Origin: Locusta migratoria
Lineage: Eukaryota; Arthropoda; Insecta; Orthoptera; Acrididae
Direction of reading: 5' to 3'
DNA length: 64,000 nucleotides
NCBI GenBank assembly: GCA_026315105.1
Contig: CM048744.1
Coordinates: 977,994,721 to 978,058,720 of the forward strand
Shown here one piece after another: positions 1 through 7,775 of the stretch (within the stretch, counting starts at the first letter, position 1; each line of letters begins with the position of its first letter). Both the position numbers and the translations under genes were made by a program. The notes beneath the pieces were generated by a model, which was not told where the DNA came from, made no database searches, and worked only from the letters and a program-made list of their open reading frames with translations.

Positions 1-245
1 GATGTCCTCCATTAAACCCACCTGATAAGGATCCCACACTGGGCAGCAATGCTCCAAAAAATGGACGGACAAGCGTAGCGTATGCAGTTTCTTTTGGAGT
101 TCTGTTGCATGTTTTAAGGGTTCTGCGAATAAAACTAAGTCTCTGGTTCGCCTTTCCCACGACATTATCTACGTGTTCTTTGCAATTTAAGTCTGAAGTA
201 AGGCCTGCATCTCTGACGTCGGTCAGTTGTAGAATTTCGGAACAT
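1..245 (-). mobile_element. LINE family A fragment, 3' part of the RT ORF
   Basis: The segment closely matches, in the same orientation, the larger minus-strand LINE copy at about 53.85-54.89 kb. The shared block encodes the region after the reverse transcriptase core, including the part around the words for GGCAGCAATACTCC-type DNA. It is non-coding as it stands and is cut off by the window start. It lies opposite to, and abuts, another family A fragment on the plus strand, so two copies meet head to head here. Confidence 0.8.
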
Positions 246-261
246 GTATTATGTACGAGTA

Positions 262-874
262 TAATGACATTTCTGGAGACTAGAAATCTTCTCTGTAGGA
301 ATCAGCAGGGGGTTTCGAAAAAGGCGATCGTATGAAACCCGGCTCGCGCTATTCGTCCTCGAGACTGAGATGGCCAGAGAGACGGGTTCTCAGGTAGATG
401 CTGTGTTTCTTGACTTCCGCAAGGCGTTTGATACAGTTCCCCACAGACGTTTAATGAACAAAGTAAGTGCATATGGTCTATCGGACCAATCGTGTGATTG
501 GATTAAGGAGTTCCTAGATAACAGAATGAAGCATGTCATTCTCAATCGAGAGAAGTCTTCTGAAGTAAGAGTGATGTCAGGGGTGCCACAGGGGAGTGTC
601 GTGGATCGTTGCTGTTCAATATATATATATATAAATGACCTTGCAGATAACATCGGTAGCTCACTGTCGCTTTTTGCAGATGACGCTGTAGTATATAGAG
701 AGGTTGTAACAATGTAAAATTGTATTTAAATGCCGGAGGATCTGTTTCGAATTGATGCTTGGTGTAGGGAATGGAAACTAAAGCTCAATGTAGACAAGTG
801 TAATGTGTTGCGAATAAATAGAAAGAAAGATCCTGTATCATTTAGCTACACTCTTTCAAATTCTGAAGTCAGCA
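262..874 (+). pseudogene. LINE family A reverse transcriptase, 5' half, interrupted
   Basis: The frame at 370-717 reads as the core of a non-LTR reverse transcriptase of the CR1/L2/Jockey group. It shows FLDFRKAFDTVPH (motif A region), SGVPQGSV (motif B region) and LFADDAVVY (catalytic FADD). A frame break near 717-730 moves the reading to 730-870, which carries the following WCREWKLKLNVDKC block. The RT loses its LGPLLF segment to CCSIYIYI next to an AT microsatellite, so this copy is dead. The coding sense stops at about 874 and resumes at 18738, after the inserted family B LINE plus Polinton. Confidence 0.85.
868..874. repeat. Target site duplication of the LINE B insertion, left copy
   Basis: GTCAGCA occurs here and again at 18738-18744, exactly where family A sense gives way to family B and back. 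Seven bases is short, so the assignment rests mainly on the family A reading frame resuming on the far side. Confidence 0.6.
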
Positions 875-1334
875 GGGGTGAATACAGGGAAAGGAGAATT
901 ATTTACAACTTGTACAAAAGCCAGACCGCAGTTATTAGACTCGAAGGGCATGAAAGGGAAGCATCAGTTGGGAAGGGAGTAAGACAGGGTTGTAGCCTTT
1001 CTCCAATATTATTCAAATTGTACATCGAGCAGGCGGTGAAGGAAAGTAAGGAAAAATTTGGAATAGGGATTAAAGTTCAGGGGGAAGAAATAAAAACATT
1101 GCGTTTTGCTGATGACATTGTAATTCTATCAGAGACAGCAAAGGACCTGGAAGAGCAGTTGAATGGAATGGACAGTGTGTTGAAGAGAGCGTATAAAATG
1201 AACATTAACAAGAGCAAAACAAAGATAATGGAATGAAGTCTTAGAGAATCAGGAGATGCTGAGGGAATTAGATTAGGTAATGCAACGATAAAGGAGGTAG
1301 ACGAGTTTTGTTACTTGGTTAGTAAAATAACATG
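875..1334 (+). pseudogene. LINE family B (RTE-like) reverse transcriptase, 5'-truncated, interrupted by the Polinton
   Basis: This part of the frame ending at 1236 belongs to a different LINE. It has GVRQGCSLSPILF (motif B region), LRFADDIVIL (catalytic ADD) and MNINKSKTKIM. A TGA ends the frame, and sequence similarity continues to the AACATG at 1329-1334. The same element continues at 18187-18737. The uninterrupted order is visible in the minus-strand copy at 42.9-43.7 kb. It is 5'-truncated, as is usual for LINE insertions, and not functional. Confidence 0.85.
1329..1334. repeat. Polinton target site duplication, left
   Basis: AACATG stands immediately before the AGTAGTATG terminus and again at 18187-18192 immediately after the mirrored terminus. 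A family B copy near 43.45 kb has a single AACATG followed by CGATGGTCGTAGTA. Six bases is the known duplication length of Polintons/Mavericks. Confidence 0.95.
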
Positions 1335-2131
1335 AGTAGTATGTGGGTCACTTGGGAACACCCCCCTCTTCTAAGGTTAAATTCAACCATAATGTTATTT
1401 ATCGTTTAAGGTCCCATTTAACCTTAAAAAATTATTTTACTTATCTGTTGGGTAATCGTGTTTAACCTTAAATCTCACCTTAAACGCATTTTATTTTTAA
1501 ATCTTATTTAAGATTAAAACCAACCACACCCTGTCCAATGAGGTTTCTAAAAGTAAATCTTGGTTAAGGTGAAAACTAACCATAAAAATTTCTGGAGAAT
1601 TGTGAAACAATTCATGGTTCAAAGTAATCTTAAAACGTAATCTAAAGTTATCATTAAGATCAACCATAAAAAATTCACAAAGTTTTCTTGAAAAATATGA
1701 GTAAAATATGGTTCAAACTAATCTTAAAAAAGATTAAAACGCATTGAAAAGTGTTGAGAAAGCTTATGATTAAACTTAATCTTATAAAAGTATTAAATGT
1801 GTGGTGAGAATCATCCATTCTATTTAAATACAGAGTCTCAATAAAAAGTGTTAAAAATTATGGTTACTCTTAACCTTAAAATGTAATCGAAGATTTTTTC
1901 AAGAATTATTCCTATACTTAACCAACACTTTTTTAAGGTCCTATTAACCATAAAAAATTATCTTAATCTTAAATAAGATTGTGGTTTGTGTCTACCTTAA
2001 CTTATTTTACCTATATTAATCTTATTTAAGGTGAAACCTTACCTTAACTTATCTTACCAGTTATAGCCTCTTTTAACCTTAACTTATCTTATTATCTTAA
2101 TCTGTTTTAAGATTGTGTCTATCTTAACTTA
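1335..2131 (+). repeat. Polinton terminal inverted repeat, left
   Basis: The outer roughly 580 bases mirror 17605-18186 with only scattered differences. Further in, the match continues with indels and divergence to about 2131. The repeat is AT-rich and full of short TTAAGGTTAA-like and ATCTTAA words in both orientations, so each TIR is itself internally repetitive. No ORF of note lies in it. Confidence 0.92.
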
Positions 2132-2200
2132 CACCAGTACTCTAGCTATTATTTTGTAGACAGCTTAAAGGTACTCTAAAGCAACGATTTTTGCATTAAA

Positions 2201-2230
2201 AATTTTAATGGTTCATTAACCATTAAAATT
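2201..2230. terminator. Palindromic 3'-end element downstream of the major capsid gene
   Basis: Thirteen-base arms (AATTTTAATGGTT and its complement) flank a 4-base loop. It sits 12 bases beyond the stop of the 2243-3505 gene. The same core, TTAATGGTT, recurs at 4924-4950. Its role in transcript termination or 3' processing is inferred from position. Confidence 0.55.
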
Positions 2231-2242
2231 AAAACTTCGCCA

Positions 2243-3505
2243 TCAAAAGTTTTCAGTAATTAGTCCATGTTTAAGGTCGTAAGTCAAATTTCTCTTGCCA
2301 TACATAATGATGTACGCCAAAGTGTTATCAGGAATAGGCGCATTAAAAGTCGCTGACAACTTCATCGCTGTTTTTTGAGCAGTGACAACATTCTTTCTCC
2401 TACTCATATTGATTACGTAAATATGGTACGAGTTAATGAAACTGTATGCACTAATTTTATGGTCATCTTTCAATTCAGTTATTCTCTTAAAGTCTGCAAA
2501 TGCATTGTATGCCTTCAAACAAGTACCCGGAGGGTCAATGTTCCACAGTTCTTCAGGAAATATCTCATTTCTACCATTCTTTAGATAAATGTTTTGGAGA
2601 TGAACGTGATCATACACTGATGAATCAGCATCTTGGTTTCCTTTCCTGTTGGTCTGAAACACCACAAATACAAAATAAGGCATGTCAAACTCCATAGAGT
2701 TGTAGTAATTGGTAATACCTAGTTCAAAGTTTCTCTTACCACTAATTCCTGCTATTTCCTGCGTCTGAAGATCAAAAAATGAAATCGGAATCTTAGGGTC
2801 CTTTAGCATCTTTTCTCTTAGCTCTAGTTCATAATTAGGCTCATACTTAACAATGGGTACTCGAATCTCCATATTTGTAATGGTTACTTTACCCAACTCA
2901 GGTCGAGAGCCTTCAATATCTGCACCACTATTATTTTTTGAAAACCATCTAAACAAGGCATCGCCAGCATTTGCGCTTCCCACAAATGTTACTGTTAAGT
3001 CACCTTCCCACATGATTTCTTTGTAATCCTTAAAAAATCCACCCAACATTTTTAACGGATACAACACCTCGTTTTCCTTTCTTCGTAACTTACCATTGTT
3101 AATGAAATTACCCTCGAATCTAATGTCATCGTCGAGAGAAGAAGTAAGGTGGTATAAAACCGTCGACGAAATGCTTGGATGCTCTAACCTGTAGATTATG
3201 TGACCTCTTTTCTTAACAATTACTGCACTCCATAACTGTGTCGGAAAGTTGTCAACTAGTTTAACATTCGATTTGCCTTCGTAAGAAGTATAGTCTGAGC
3301 CATTTGCGTGAGTAACGTTATAGGTCATATACAAGTAAGCATTGTTGTCAAACCAACCATCACCAACTTTGATGTCTATTTCTACATCTTTGTTCGGTAG
3401 GTTTAAATTATTTCTAGTCTTCTCATTTACTGGAAAAGACTGCCACTGATAACTTTCTATTTTATTCATTTTATTTACTGCAATATTTAATGCAAAAAAT
3501 TGCAT
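2243..3505 (-). CDS. MCP: Candidate double jelly-roll major capsid protein (Polinton MCP)
   Basis: A 420-aa protein whose N-terminal part has the pattern of Polinton capsid proteins: a charged start, then a VGDGWFDNNAYLYMTYNV-type first strand and a long beta-rich body. In this family the MCP forms pseudo-hexameric capsomers. It lies next to the candidate minor capsid gene, the usual pairing. The ATG at 3505 overlaps the upstream stop as TAATG, so reinitiation is possible. A second in-frame Met at position 13 (base 3469) follows AAATAAA and precedes the conserved-looking region, so it is a credible alternative start. There is no signal peptide or membrane segment. The call rests on pattern and context; a structure prediction showing two jelly rolls would settle it. 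Confidence 0.68.
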   Translation of the reverse strand: MQFFALNIAVNKMNKIESYQWQSFPVNEKTRNNLNLPNKDVEIDIKVGDGWFDNNAYLYMTYNVTHANGSDYTSYEGKSNVKLVDNFPTQLWSAVIVKKRGHIIYRLEHPSISSTVLYHLTSSLDDDIRFEGNFINNGKLRRKENEVLYPLKMLGGFFKDYKEIMWEGDLTVTFVGSANAGDALFRWFSKNNSGADIEGSRPELGKVTITNMEIRVPIVKYEPNYELELREKMLKDPKIPISFFDLQTQEIAGISGKRNFELGITNYYNSMEFDMPYFVFVVFQTNRKGNQDADSSVYDHVHLQNIYLKNGRNEIFPEELWNIDPPGTCLKAYNAFADFKRITELKDDHKISAYSFINSYHIYVINMSRRKNVVTAQKTAMKLSATFNAPIPDNTLAYIIMYGKRNLTYDLKHGLITENF

Positions 3506-4215
3506 TAAAACATTTCTAAAAGAACTGTTACCGACGCTCCTCCAAAATCTATCGCAGCATCATTTTCATCCATTACACTTACTTCCAGGTTTTGAACTTT
3601 ATCGTGCACAGGGAAAAATAATGGATAACTCGGTTCGTGTATTATAGGACTGCCAAACTGTAAGTGACCACACATTTCCAACTTGGGTTTAAAACAAGCA
3701 ATAATATTTGTCTCTCGATGAAAGTGGTCAGAATCCTTTACAAACATACCATCAGCTAAGTTAAAATGCACTTTAATTTTTTCAAAAGGGATTATTTTCG
3801 GTAGCTCATTTGCTACAACTTTTGTTGCAGGTTCCACAATTTCGTCTCTAAAACCTAGCATCCTCCCAATACTACATTCCATATTAAAATACAGCTTAAA
3901 GTCTAAGCTTTCTATCTCAACTCTATTTAGGATTTCGTTAGCCTTAATCTTTATATTACTAGCATTGAAAGGTTCCAGGCTCTGAATACACCTCTCTAAA
4001 TTGTCTAGACTGTACTGCCCTGATGGAATATTTAAAGTATTAACCACACCATCTTTCTCATAGTGTAATCTGTTATTATCCTTTGTGACATTTGGAGTTA
4101 AGAATGTTGAATAAAATCCGACCAAACCAACCTTTGTATACATGTTTCTTATTGGTACATTAAGCCTCTTTTTTAAGTTTGAGGATGTACCACTAATTTC
4201 AAAAATTCTATTCAT
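3505..4215 (-). CDS. mCP: Candidate minor capsid (penton-like) protein
   Basis: A 236-aa protein ending one base into the MCP start (TAATG overlap). It carries an IPSGQYSLDNLERCI block at about residues 64-78, which resembles the G-x-Y-x-L-x-x-I signature I associate with Polinton minor capsid proteins, followed by beta-rich sequence. In the family this single jelly-roll protein fills the vertices of the capsid. The start lies in AATAAATG, the context shared by seven other genes of the element. Its head-to-head neighbour, the ATPase, starts only 27 bases away on the other strand, so the two probably share a bidirectional promoter. Confidence 0.62.
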   Translation of the reverse strand: MNRIFEISGTSSNLKKRLNVPIRNMYTKVGLVGFYSTFLTPNVTKDNNRLHYEKDGVVNTLNIPSGQYSLDNLERCIQSLEPFNASNIKIKANEILNRVEIESLDFKLYFNMECSIGRMLGFRDEIVEPATKVVANELPKIIPFEKIKVHFNLADGMFVKDSDHFHRETNIIACFKPKLEMCGHLQFGSPIIHEPSYPLFFPVHDKVQNLEVSVMDENDAAIDFGGASVTVLLEMF

Positions 4216-4242
4216 TTATTAAGTAGTAAATAAAAAAGTAAA
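4216..4242. promoter_or_regulatory. Compact divergent promoter between the minor capsid gene and the ATPase
   Basis: Only 27 AT-rich bases separate the two opposed start codons. The spacer holds TTATTAAGTAGTAAATAAA and no room for separate promoters. Bidirectional initiation is inferred from this geometry. Confidence 0.45.
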
Positions 4243-4929
4243 ATGACTGATTGGGATCCAAAGATCAGAATTCGAGAAAAACGAATCAAAAGCAGACATG
4301 GGAAGTTATTACCTAGTTCAATTCGTTGCGCTATCGTTGGACCAAGTGGATGTGGTAAAACAACTTTAATGGTTGATAATTACCTTCTGTGTCCTGGATG
4401 GCTTAACTGGAACACCATTAAACACTTGTACATCTACTCGAAAAGCTTAGAACAGTTTAAGTACAAACATCTTATGGAAAAATGTGAAAGAATTGAAAAT
4501 GAACACAACGAAAAGGTAGCTACATTTGTTAGTAACTGTGATGACATTATACCATTAGACGAATGTGAAGAGTGCTCTGTTGTGGTGTTTGACGACTTTA
4601 TATCAGAAAACCAAGATATTGTAAGAGAATACTTTACCAGAGGAAGACATAAGAACATTGACTGTTTCTACTTAGCGCAAACGTATTCTAAAATACCCAA
4701 GCAGTTGGTGAGAGACAACCTTAACTTTTTGAACATATTTAGACAAGATGACATTAATTTGAAGCACATCTACGACGAATTTGTAGGTGGAGACTTTAAA
4801 TGGAATGACTTTAAAGAGCTTTGCAGTAAGGTGTGGAACGAGGACTTTGGATTCATAACTGTTGACATGACTCGAAAGCTGTATGACGGTAGGTACCGTA
4901 ATAAAATTAAAACTTTTATCAGATTTTAA
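4243..4929 (+). CDS. ATP: Genome-packaging ATPase (A32/FtsK-HerA type)
   Basis: A 228-aa P-loop ATPase. Walker A is GPSGCGKT at residues 33-40 and Walker B is SVVVFDD at 112-118. Downstream comes the GRHKNIDCFYLAQTY block at 134-148, typical of the poxvirus A32/Polinton packaging family, with an arginine (R157) in LVRDN. These enzymes drive DNA into preformed capsids. Length is normal and the frame is intact. The stop codon lies inside a palindrome shared with the convergent integrase gene. The start context is GTAAAATG rather than the AATAAATG seen at other genes. Confidence 0.93.
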   Translation: MTDWDPKIRIREKRIKSRHGKLLPSSIRCAIVGPSGCGKTTLMVDNYLLCPGWLNWNTIKHLYIYSKSLEQFKYKHLMEKCERIENEHNEKVATFVSNCDDIIPLDECEECSVVVFDDFISENQDIVREYFTRGRHKNIDCFYLAQTYSKIPKQLVRDNLNFLNIFRQDDINLKHIYDEFVGGDFKWNDFKELCSKVWNEDFGFITVDMTRKLYDGRYRNKIKTFIRF

Positions 4930-4950
4930 TGGTTTTTTTAACCATTAAAA
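4924..4950. terminator. Palindrome containing the stop codons of two convergent genes
   Basis: Arms TTTTAATGGTT and AACCATTAAAA surround a T-rich loop. The TAA of the ATPase (4927-4929) lies in the left arm and the stop of the integrase (4945-4947, minus strand) in the right arm. One symmetric sequence thus ends both genes. A bidirectional terminator or 3' processing role is inferred. Confidence 0.6.
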
Positions 4951-5895
4951 TACCACACTTTTTGTGTGTACCCAACTATTGTGAGAGCTATCAAAACCTA
5001 GCCACTTAACATATACTTTATCACCCTTTTTTCTCAAAACTTTTTCTACAAGATACACATCAGGATACTTAGTTTTTTGTAACTCCTGTTCGTAAAAACT
5101 TCCTTTAATTTCTTCTTCACTTGTATCTTTTAACTTGTATGTAGTCGGACTTGTGTTATTGATCTGAGTCACTTCAAATATTTCTGTCGACCAATTAGCA
5201 GTATAGCCTTTCTCGAACAAGCCTTTAAGTTTACTTATCCTAACTTTGTCACCTATCTTGAACTTGGGCGGATCTGTTTTGAGTTCCGCTGTAAAAGCGG
5301 TCTTCACCACATTTTTTGCATTCTTTTCGTTTACATCTACTGGTTTCATCCCTATTGTTCTGTGTTTCCTGTTGTTGTAATCATACACCAGTTTTGGAAG
5401 TAGCTCAACCCATTTTTGATTGCCCTGGAGTGCAAATTGTTTCCACATTCTTTCTTTTAACGTCCTGTTAAACCTTTCAACTACTGAAGCCTTAACTTCT
5501 GTAAACGTAGAATAATGATTTACACCTTCAAGCTTCATCAGCTCCTTGAAGTGTTTATTGTAGAATTCTTTACCATTATCTGTTTGTAAATGTTTCGGCT
5601 TCCTTTCTTGTAGTATACCTTTAAAAGCGCTGGTAATACTTTCACCTGATTTATCTTTAACAGGAATAGCCCAAGCATACTTTGAAAAGACGTCTATTAC
5701 AGTCAGTAAATACTTCATACCCTTGTTGAATTTTGATATACCTTTAAGGTGACCAGAATCCATCTCAACCAAGTCAGCCTGCCACAAATCATCTATACCG
5801 TAGGATGTAACAGCTTTTCTTGGAAAATTCTTTCTCAGTGGCTTGTGAAGCTCTTGTATAATTTTTTCACGAATACTTTTATTTGTCGGAGACAT
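4945..5895 (-). CDS. INT: Retrovirus-like integrase with C-terminal chromodomain-like segment
   Basis: A 316-aa protein of the rve family that inserts Polinton DNA and makes the 6-bp target duplication seen here. The catalytic residues are visible: D41 in WQADLVEMD, D106 in LQTDNGKEF and E140 in VVERFNRTLKERM. A beta-rich SH3-like stretch follows (about 205-275), and residues 279-316 (VYLVEKVLRKKG through KWLGFDSSHNSW) look like a chromodomain, which in other elements steers insertion. The N-terminal HHCC zinc domain of retroviral integrases is absent. The start overlaps the stop of the upstream zinc-ribbon ORF (TAATG). The frame is intact. Confidence 0.94.
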   Translation of the reverse strand: MSPTNKSIREKIIQELHKPLRKNFPRKAVTSYGIDDLWQADLVEMDSGHLKGISKFNKGMKYLLTVIDVFSKYAWAIPVKDKSGESITSAFKGILQERKPKHLQTDNGKEFYNKHFKELMKLEGVNHYSTFTEVKASVVERFNRTLKERMWKQFALQGNQKWVELLPKLVYDYNNRKHRTIGMKPVDVNEKNAKNVVKTAFTAELKTDPPKFKIGDKVRISKLKGLFEKGYTANWSTEIFEVTQINNTSPTTYKLKDTSEEEIKGSFYEQELQKTKYPDVYLVEKVLRKKGDKVYVKWLGFDSSHNSWVHTKSVVF

Positions 5896-6050
5896 TATTT
5901 TATTTTTATAAACTTACTTTTCTTGGTATTACACACCCCACAATAACCCTCAATTCTATGACGACCGTTTTTCGTCACAACTCTCTTGGGATGAAGTGTA
6001 GTAGTAAATTTTTTGCAGCTTAGACACCAAATATGTTTATCATCAGTCAT
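5895..6050 (-). CDS. 51-aa zinc-ribbon protein
   Basis: A short frame running from ATG at 6050 to TAA at 5895. The protein has two CxxC pairs (CLSC at 9-12 and CGVC at 37-40) separated by a basic strand with KNGRHRIEG. This layout resembles the small DUF5679-type zinc ribbons found in Polintons and related viruses. The start context is AATAAATG, identical to the other late-looking genes. It overlaps the integrase start by one base, which suggests co-transcription. The function is unknown; nucleic-acid or protein binding is a guess from the fold. It falls below usual ORF length cut-offs and is easily missed. Confidence 0.72.
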   Translation of the reverse strand: MTDDKHIWCLSCKKFTTTLHPKRVVTKNGRHRIEGYCGVCNTKKSKFIKIK

Positions 6051-6075
6051 TTATTTAATCGGAAATTTAATGAGT

Positions 6076-6831
6076 CTAATTTATTTCGCCAAATATAATT
6101 AATTGTACACCTACTGGTACGGTTTTGACTGTGTCTCTTAACCTTACCGTAATGAAATTAGATTTATGTACTATTATTGATTGATTACTATTATTTATTT
6201 CATATAGCTTATCAGACACACTTACACTGATATCAAAATCATTAAATGTTAAATCTTCATTTTCATTTTTACCAATAACAATAACTTTTTTAAGCCTGAA
6301 GTCATACTGAAAATTATGAATTTTTTGCTCACCACCAGTCATAAATGTAAATTCAATTGTTTGTTTGTCATATACCTTATTTTCTAATTCATTACACCTT
6401 TCTAAAGCGAATCTAAGATCTGTATTGATGTTATTGATATCTTTTCTAAGATGTGTTGTAGTGGTATAGTTATCACTATGGAGCTGTAGAATCCTGTCAT
6501 TAAGATGTGTTGTTGTGACATAGTTATTGAATTGTGTTAGAATACTTGTGTATTCAGCTTTGGTGACGAGATTATTTAATTCATTTTCTAAATATTGTTT
6601 CGTAACTGCATCGTAACCACTTATTGGATCTTTTAAATCTACTAATCTCCTACCTTTGAAATCAACATAACTTTTAGTTGTCTTAAAAATGTTACGCAAT
6701 TCTTTATGAAACTGTTTAATCAAACCTTCTATTTTTGGATCAATTTTTGATACTTCAGTTTTGATGTTTTCTATTTCTCCAGCGTTTATGTTGCATCCTT
6801 TAGGATGCTCCTTGTTTCCAAATATGTTCAT
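6076..6831 (-). CDS. Fibre-like coiled-coil protein with a phage-tail-type repeat motif
   Basis: A 251-aa protein. Residues 57-82 hold FKGRRLVDLKDPISGYDAVT, very like the G-x-R-I-x-N-L-x-D-P-x-x-x-x-D-A-V-T-K-x-Y motif of trimeric phage tail fibres. Before and after it are heptad-like segments (15-50 and 80-150). From about 155 a beta-rich C-terminal domain follows (IEFTFMTGGEQ onward). A trimeric attachment spike or fibre is the natural reading, but receptor binding is inference. It starts in AATAAATG and overlaps the end of the protease gene by 32 bases. Confidence 0.6.
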   Translation of the reverse strand: MNIFGNKEHPKGCNINAGEIENIKTEVSKIDPKIEGLIKQFHKELRNIFKTTKSYVDFKGRRLVDLKDPISGYDAVTKQYLENELNNLVTKAEYTSILTQFNNYVTTTHLNDRILQLHSDNYTTTTHLRKDINNINTDLRFALERCNELENKVYDKQTIEFTFMTGGEQKIHNFQYDFRLKKVIVIGKNENEDLTFNDFDISVSVSDKLYEINNSNQSIIVHKSNFITVRLRDTVKTVPVGVQLIIFGEIN

Positions 6832-7234
6832 TTATTGTATCAAGAATTTTACTAAAACTCCATCCATCTGTAAATAGATGCAATACAAGCATACATAAGT
6901 GGCCACATATAAACTGATCGAAATTTTGAATTCTTTCTGCGTTGTAAAACAAATTATCTGGCCCCAAGTAGTGTACTAACGTAAGTGGAATAATACCACC
7001 AAATGAATCAAAAACAAATTTTTCATCACCCCTCTTGTAATAACATATCCAATGAGTGCCTACGTGATCAGATGTATCCAAGTTAACTACCCCTGATTCT
7101 ACTTCTTTAGGTTCTGGTGGCAGCTCGTCAGCCATGAATACACCCCTAAAGTTACCAATTTTTAAGGTTTTTACTAAGCTTTCTATATCATAGTTGCTCA
7201 ACGGGTGATTAATCTCGTTAAAGATTAATTGCAC
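6800..7234 (-). CDS. PRO: Adenain-like (Ulp1 fold) maturation cysteine protease
   Basis: The frame encodes the Polinton/adenovirus protease family that cleaves capsid precursors. It shows NFRGVFMADELP at 28-39, the catalytic His in GTHWICY (H61), the acid in FDSFGG (D76), and the Gln-Cys pair seven apart (Q103 and C110 in ICGHLC). The start is problematic. The listed 5' end is a GTG, no ATG lies upstream before a TGA near 7301, and the first ATG is M34, inside the conserved core. The frame is open through the 3' end of the preceding gene, in the -1 frame relative to it. A non-AUG start, recoding at the A-run near 7255-7263, or decay are all possible. Confidence 0.88.
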   Translation of the reverse strand: MQLIFNEINHPLSNYDIESLVKTLKIGNFRGVFMADELPPEPKEVESGVVNLDTSDHVGTHWICYYKRGDEKFVFDSFGGIIPLTLVHYLGPDNLFYNAERIQNFDQFICGHLCMLVLHLFTDGWSFSKILDTINEHIWKQGAS

Positions 7235-7707
7235 AATTTTTTCGACTTTGTTTCTTTTTTTTTCTTTAAAAAGATACCATATCCCGCTTTCTTTTCCATT
7301 TCAAGATTATGCCTCTTTTGCTCCGCTAACTCTGCGTCTTCCTTTTGCTTCTTGTGCACAGCACTTGTTATTGCCGCAGCACCACCAGCTAAGGAACCGA
7401 TTGCTCCCAACGCTGCAAGTATCAGTGGTAGAAATCCACCTTCGTGCTTATTCAATCCAGAACCTTCTTTCAATCTCTTAGAGTTTAGATACTCGAGTAT
7501 CTTCTTCACAACAGGTATAGAAAATGTTATCAATAAGCTACCACCTTTTTTAAGTTTATTAGCTTTCTGTTTCATTTGAGTCTCTGTAAGATAAGCATCT
7601 AGAAAGCCATGATTTTTCAGGTCGTCATTGGACAGTTTTATTTTAATAGATTTCGCTCTCGGATTCCCACTTGAGGGAATGTTATAGTCAATACTAAATC
7701 CTCTCAT
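7225..7707 (-). CDS. pVI/pX-like internal capsid protein with a hydrophobic membrane-active segment
   Basis: A 160-aa protein. The N-terminal half is polar. At about residues 90-115 comes GGFLPLILAALGAIGSLAGG followed by an alanine-rich helix, the kind of glycine-rich hydrophobic segment seen in adenovirus pVI/pX-like and Polinton internal proteins. It ends in a basic tail, KKKKETKSKKLCN, with a Cys next to the last residue. In adenovirus the basic, Cys-containing C-terminus of pVI activates the viral protease, and here the protease gene follows with a 10-base overlap. Role in the particle or membrane disruption is inference. Starts in AATAAATG. Confidence 0.55.
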   Translation of the reverse strand: MRGFSIDYNIPSSGNPRAKSIKIKLSNDDLKNHGFLDAYLTETQMKQKANKLKKGGSLLITFSIPVVKKILEYLNSKRLKEGSGLNKHEGGFLPLILAALGAIGSLAGGAAAITSAVHKKQKEDAELAEQKRHNLEMEKKAGYGIFLKKKKETKSKKLCN

Positions 7708-7728
7708 TTATTAACTGAAATAAATTAA

Positions 7729-7757
7729 AATTTAATAGGTCACAACCCATTAAAATT
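7729..7757. terminator. Imperfect palindrome downstream of the PLA2-domain gene
   Basis: TTTAATAGGT and ACCCATTAAA form near-complementary arms with one mismatch around a CACA loop. It lies just beyond the stop of the 7776-9185 gene and resembles a decayed version of the TTAATGGTT palindromes elsewhere in the element. Confidence 0.4.
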
Positions 7758-7775
7758 ACACCTCTTCATTCACAT

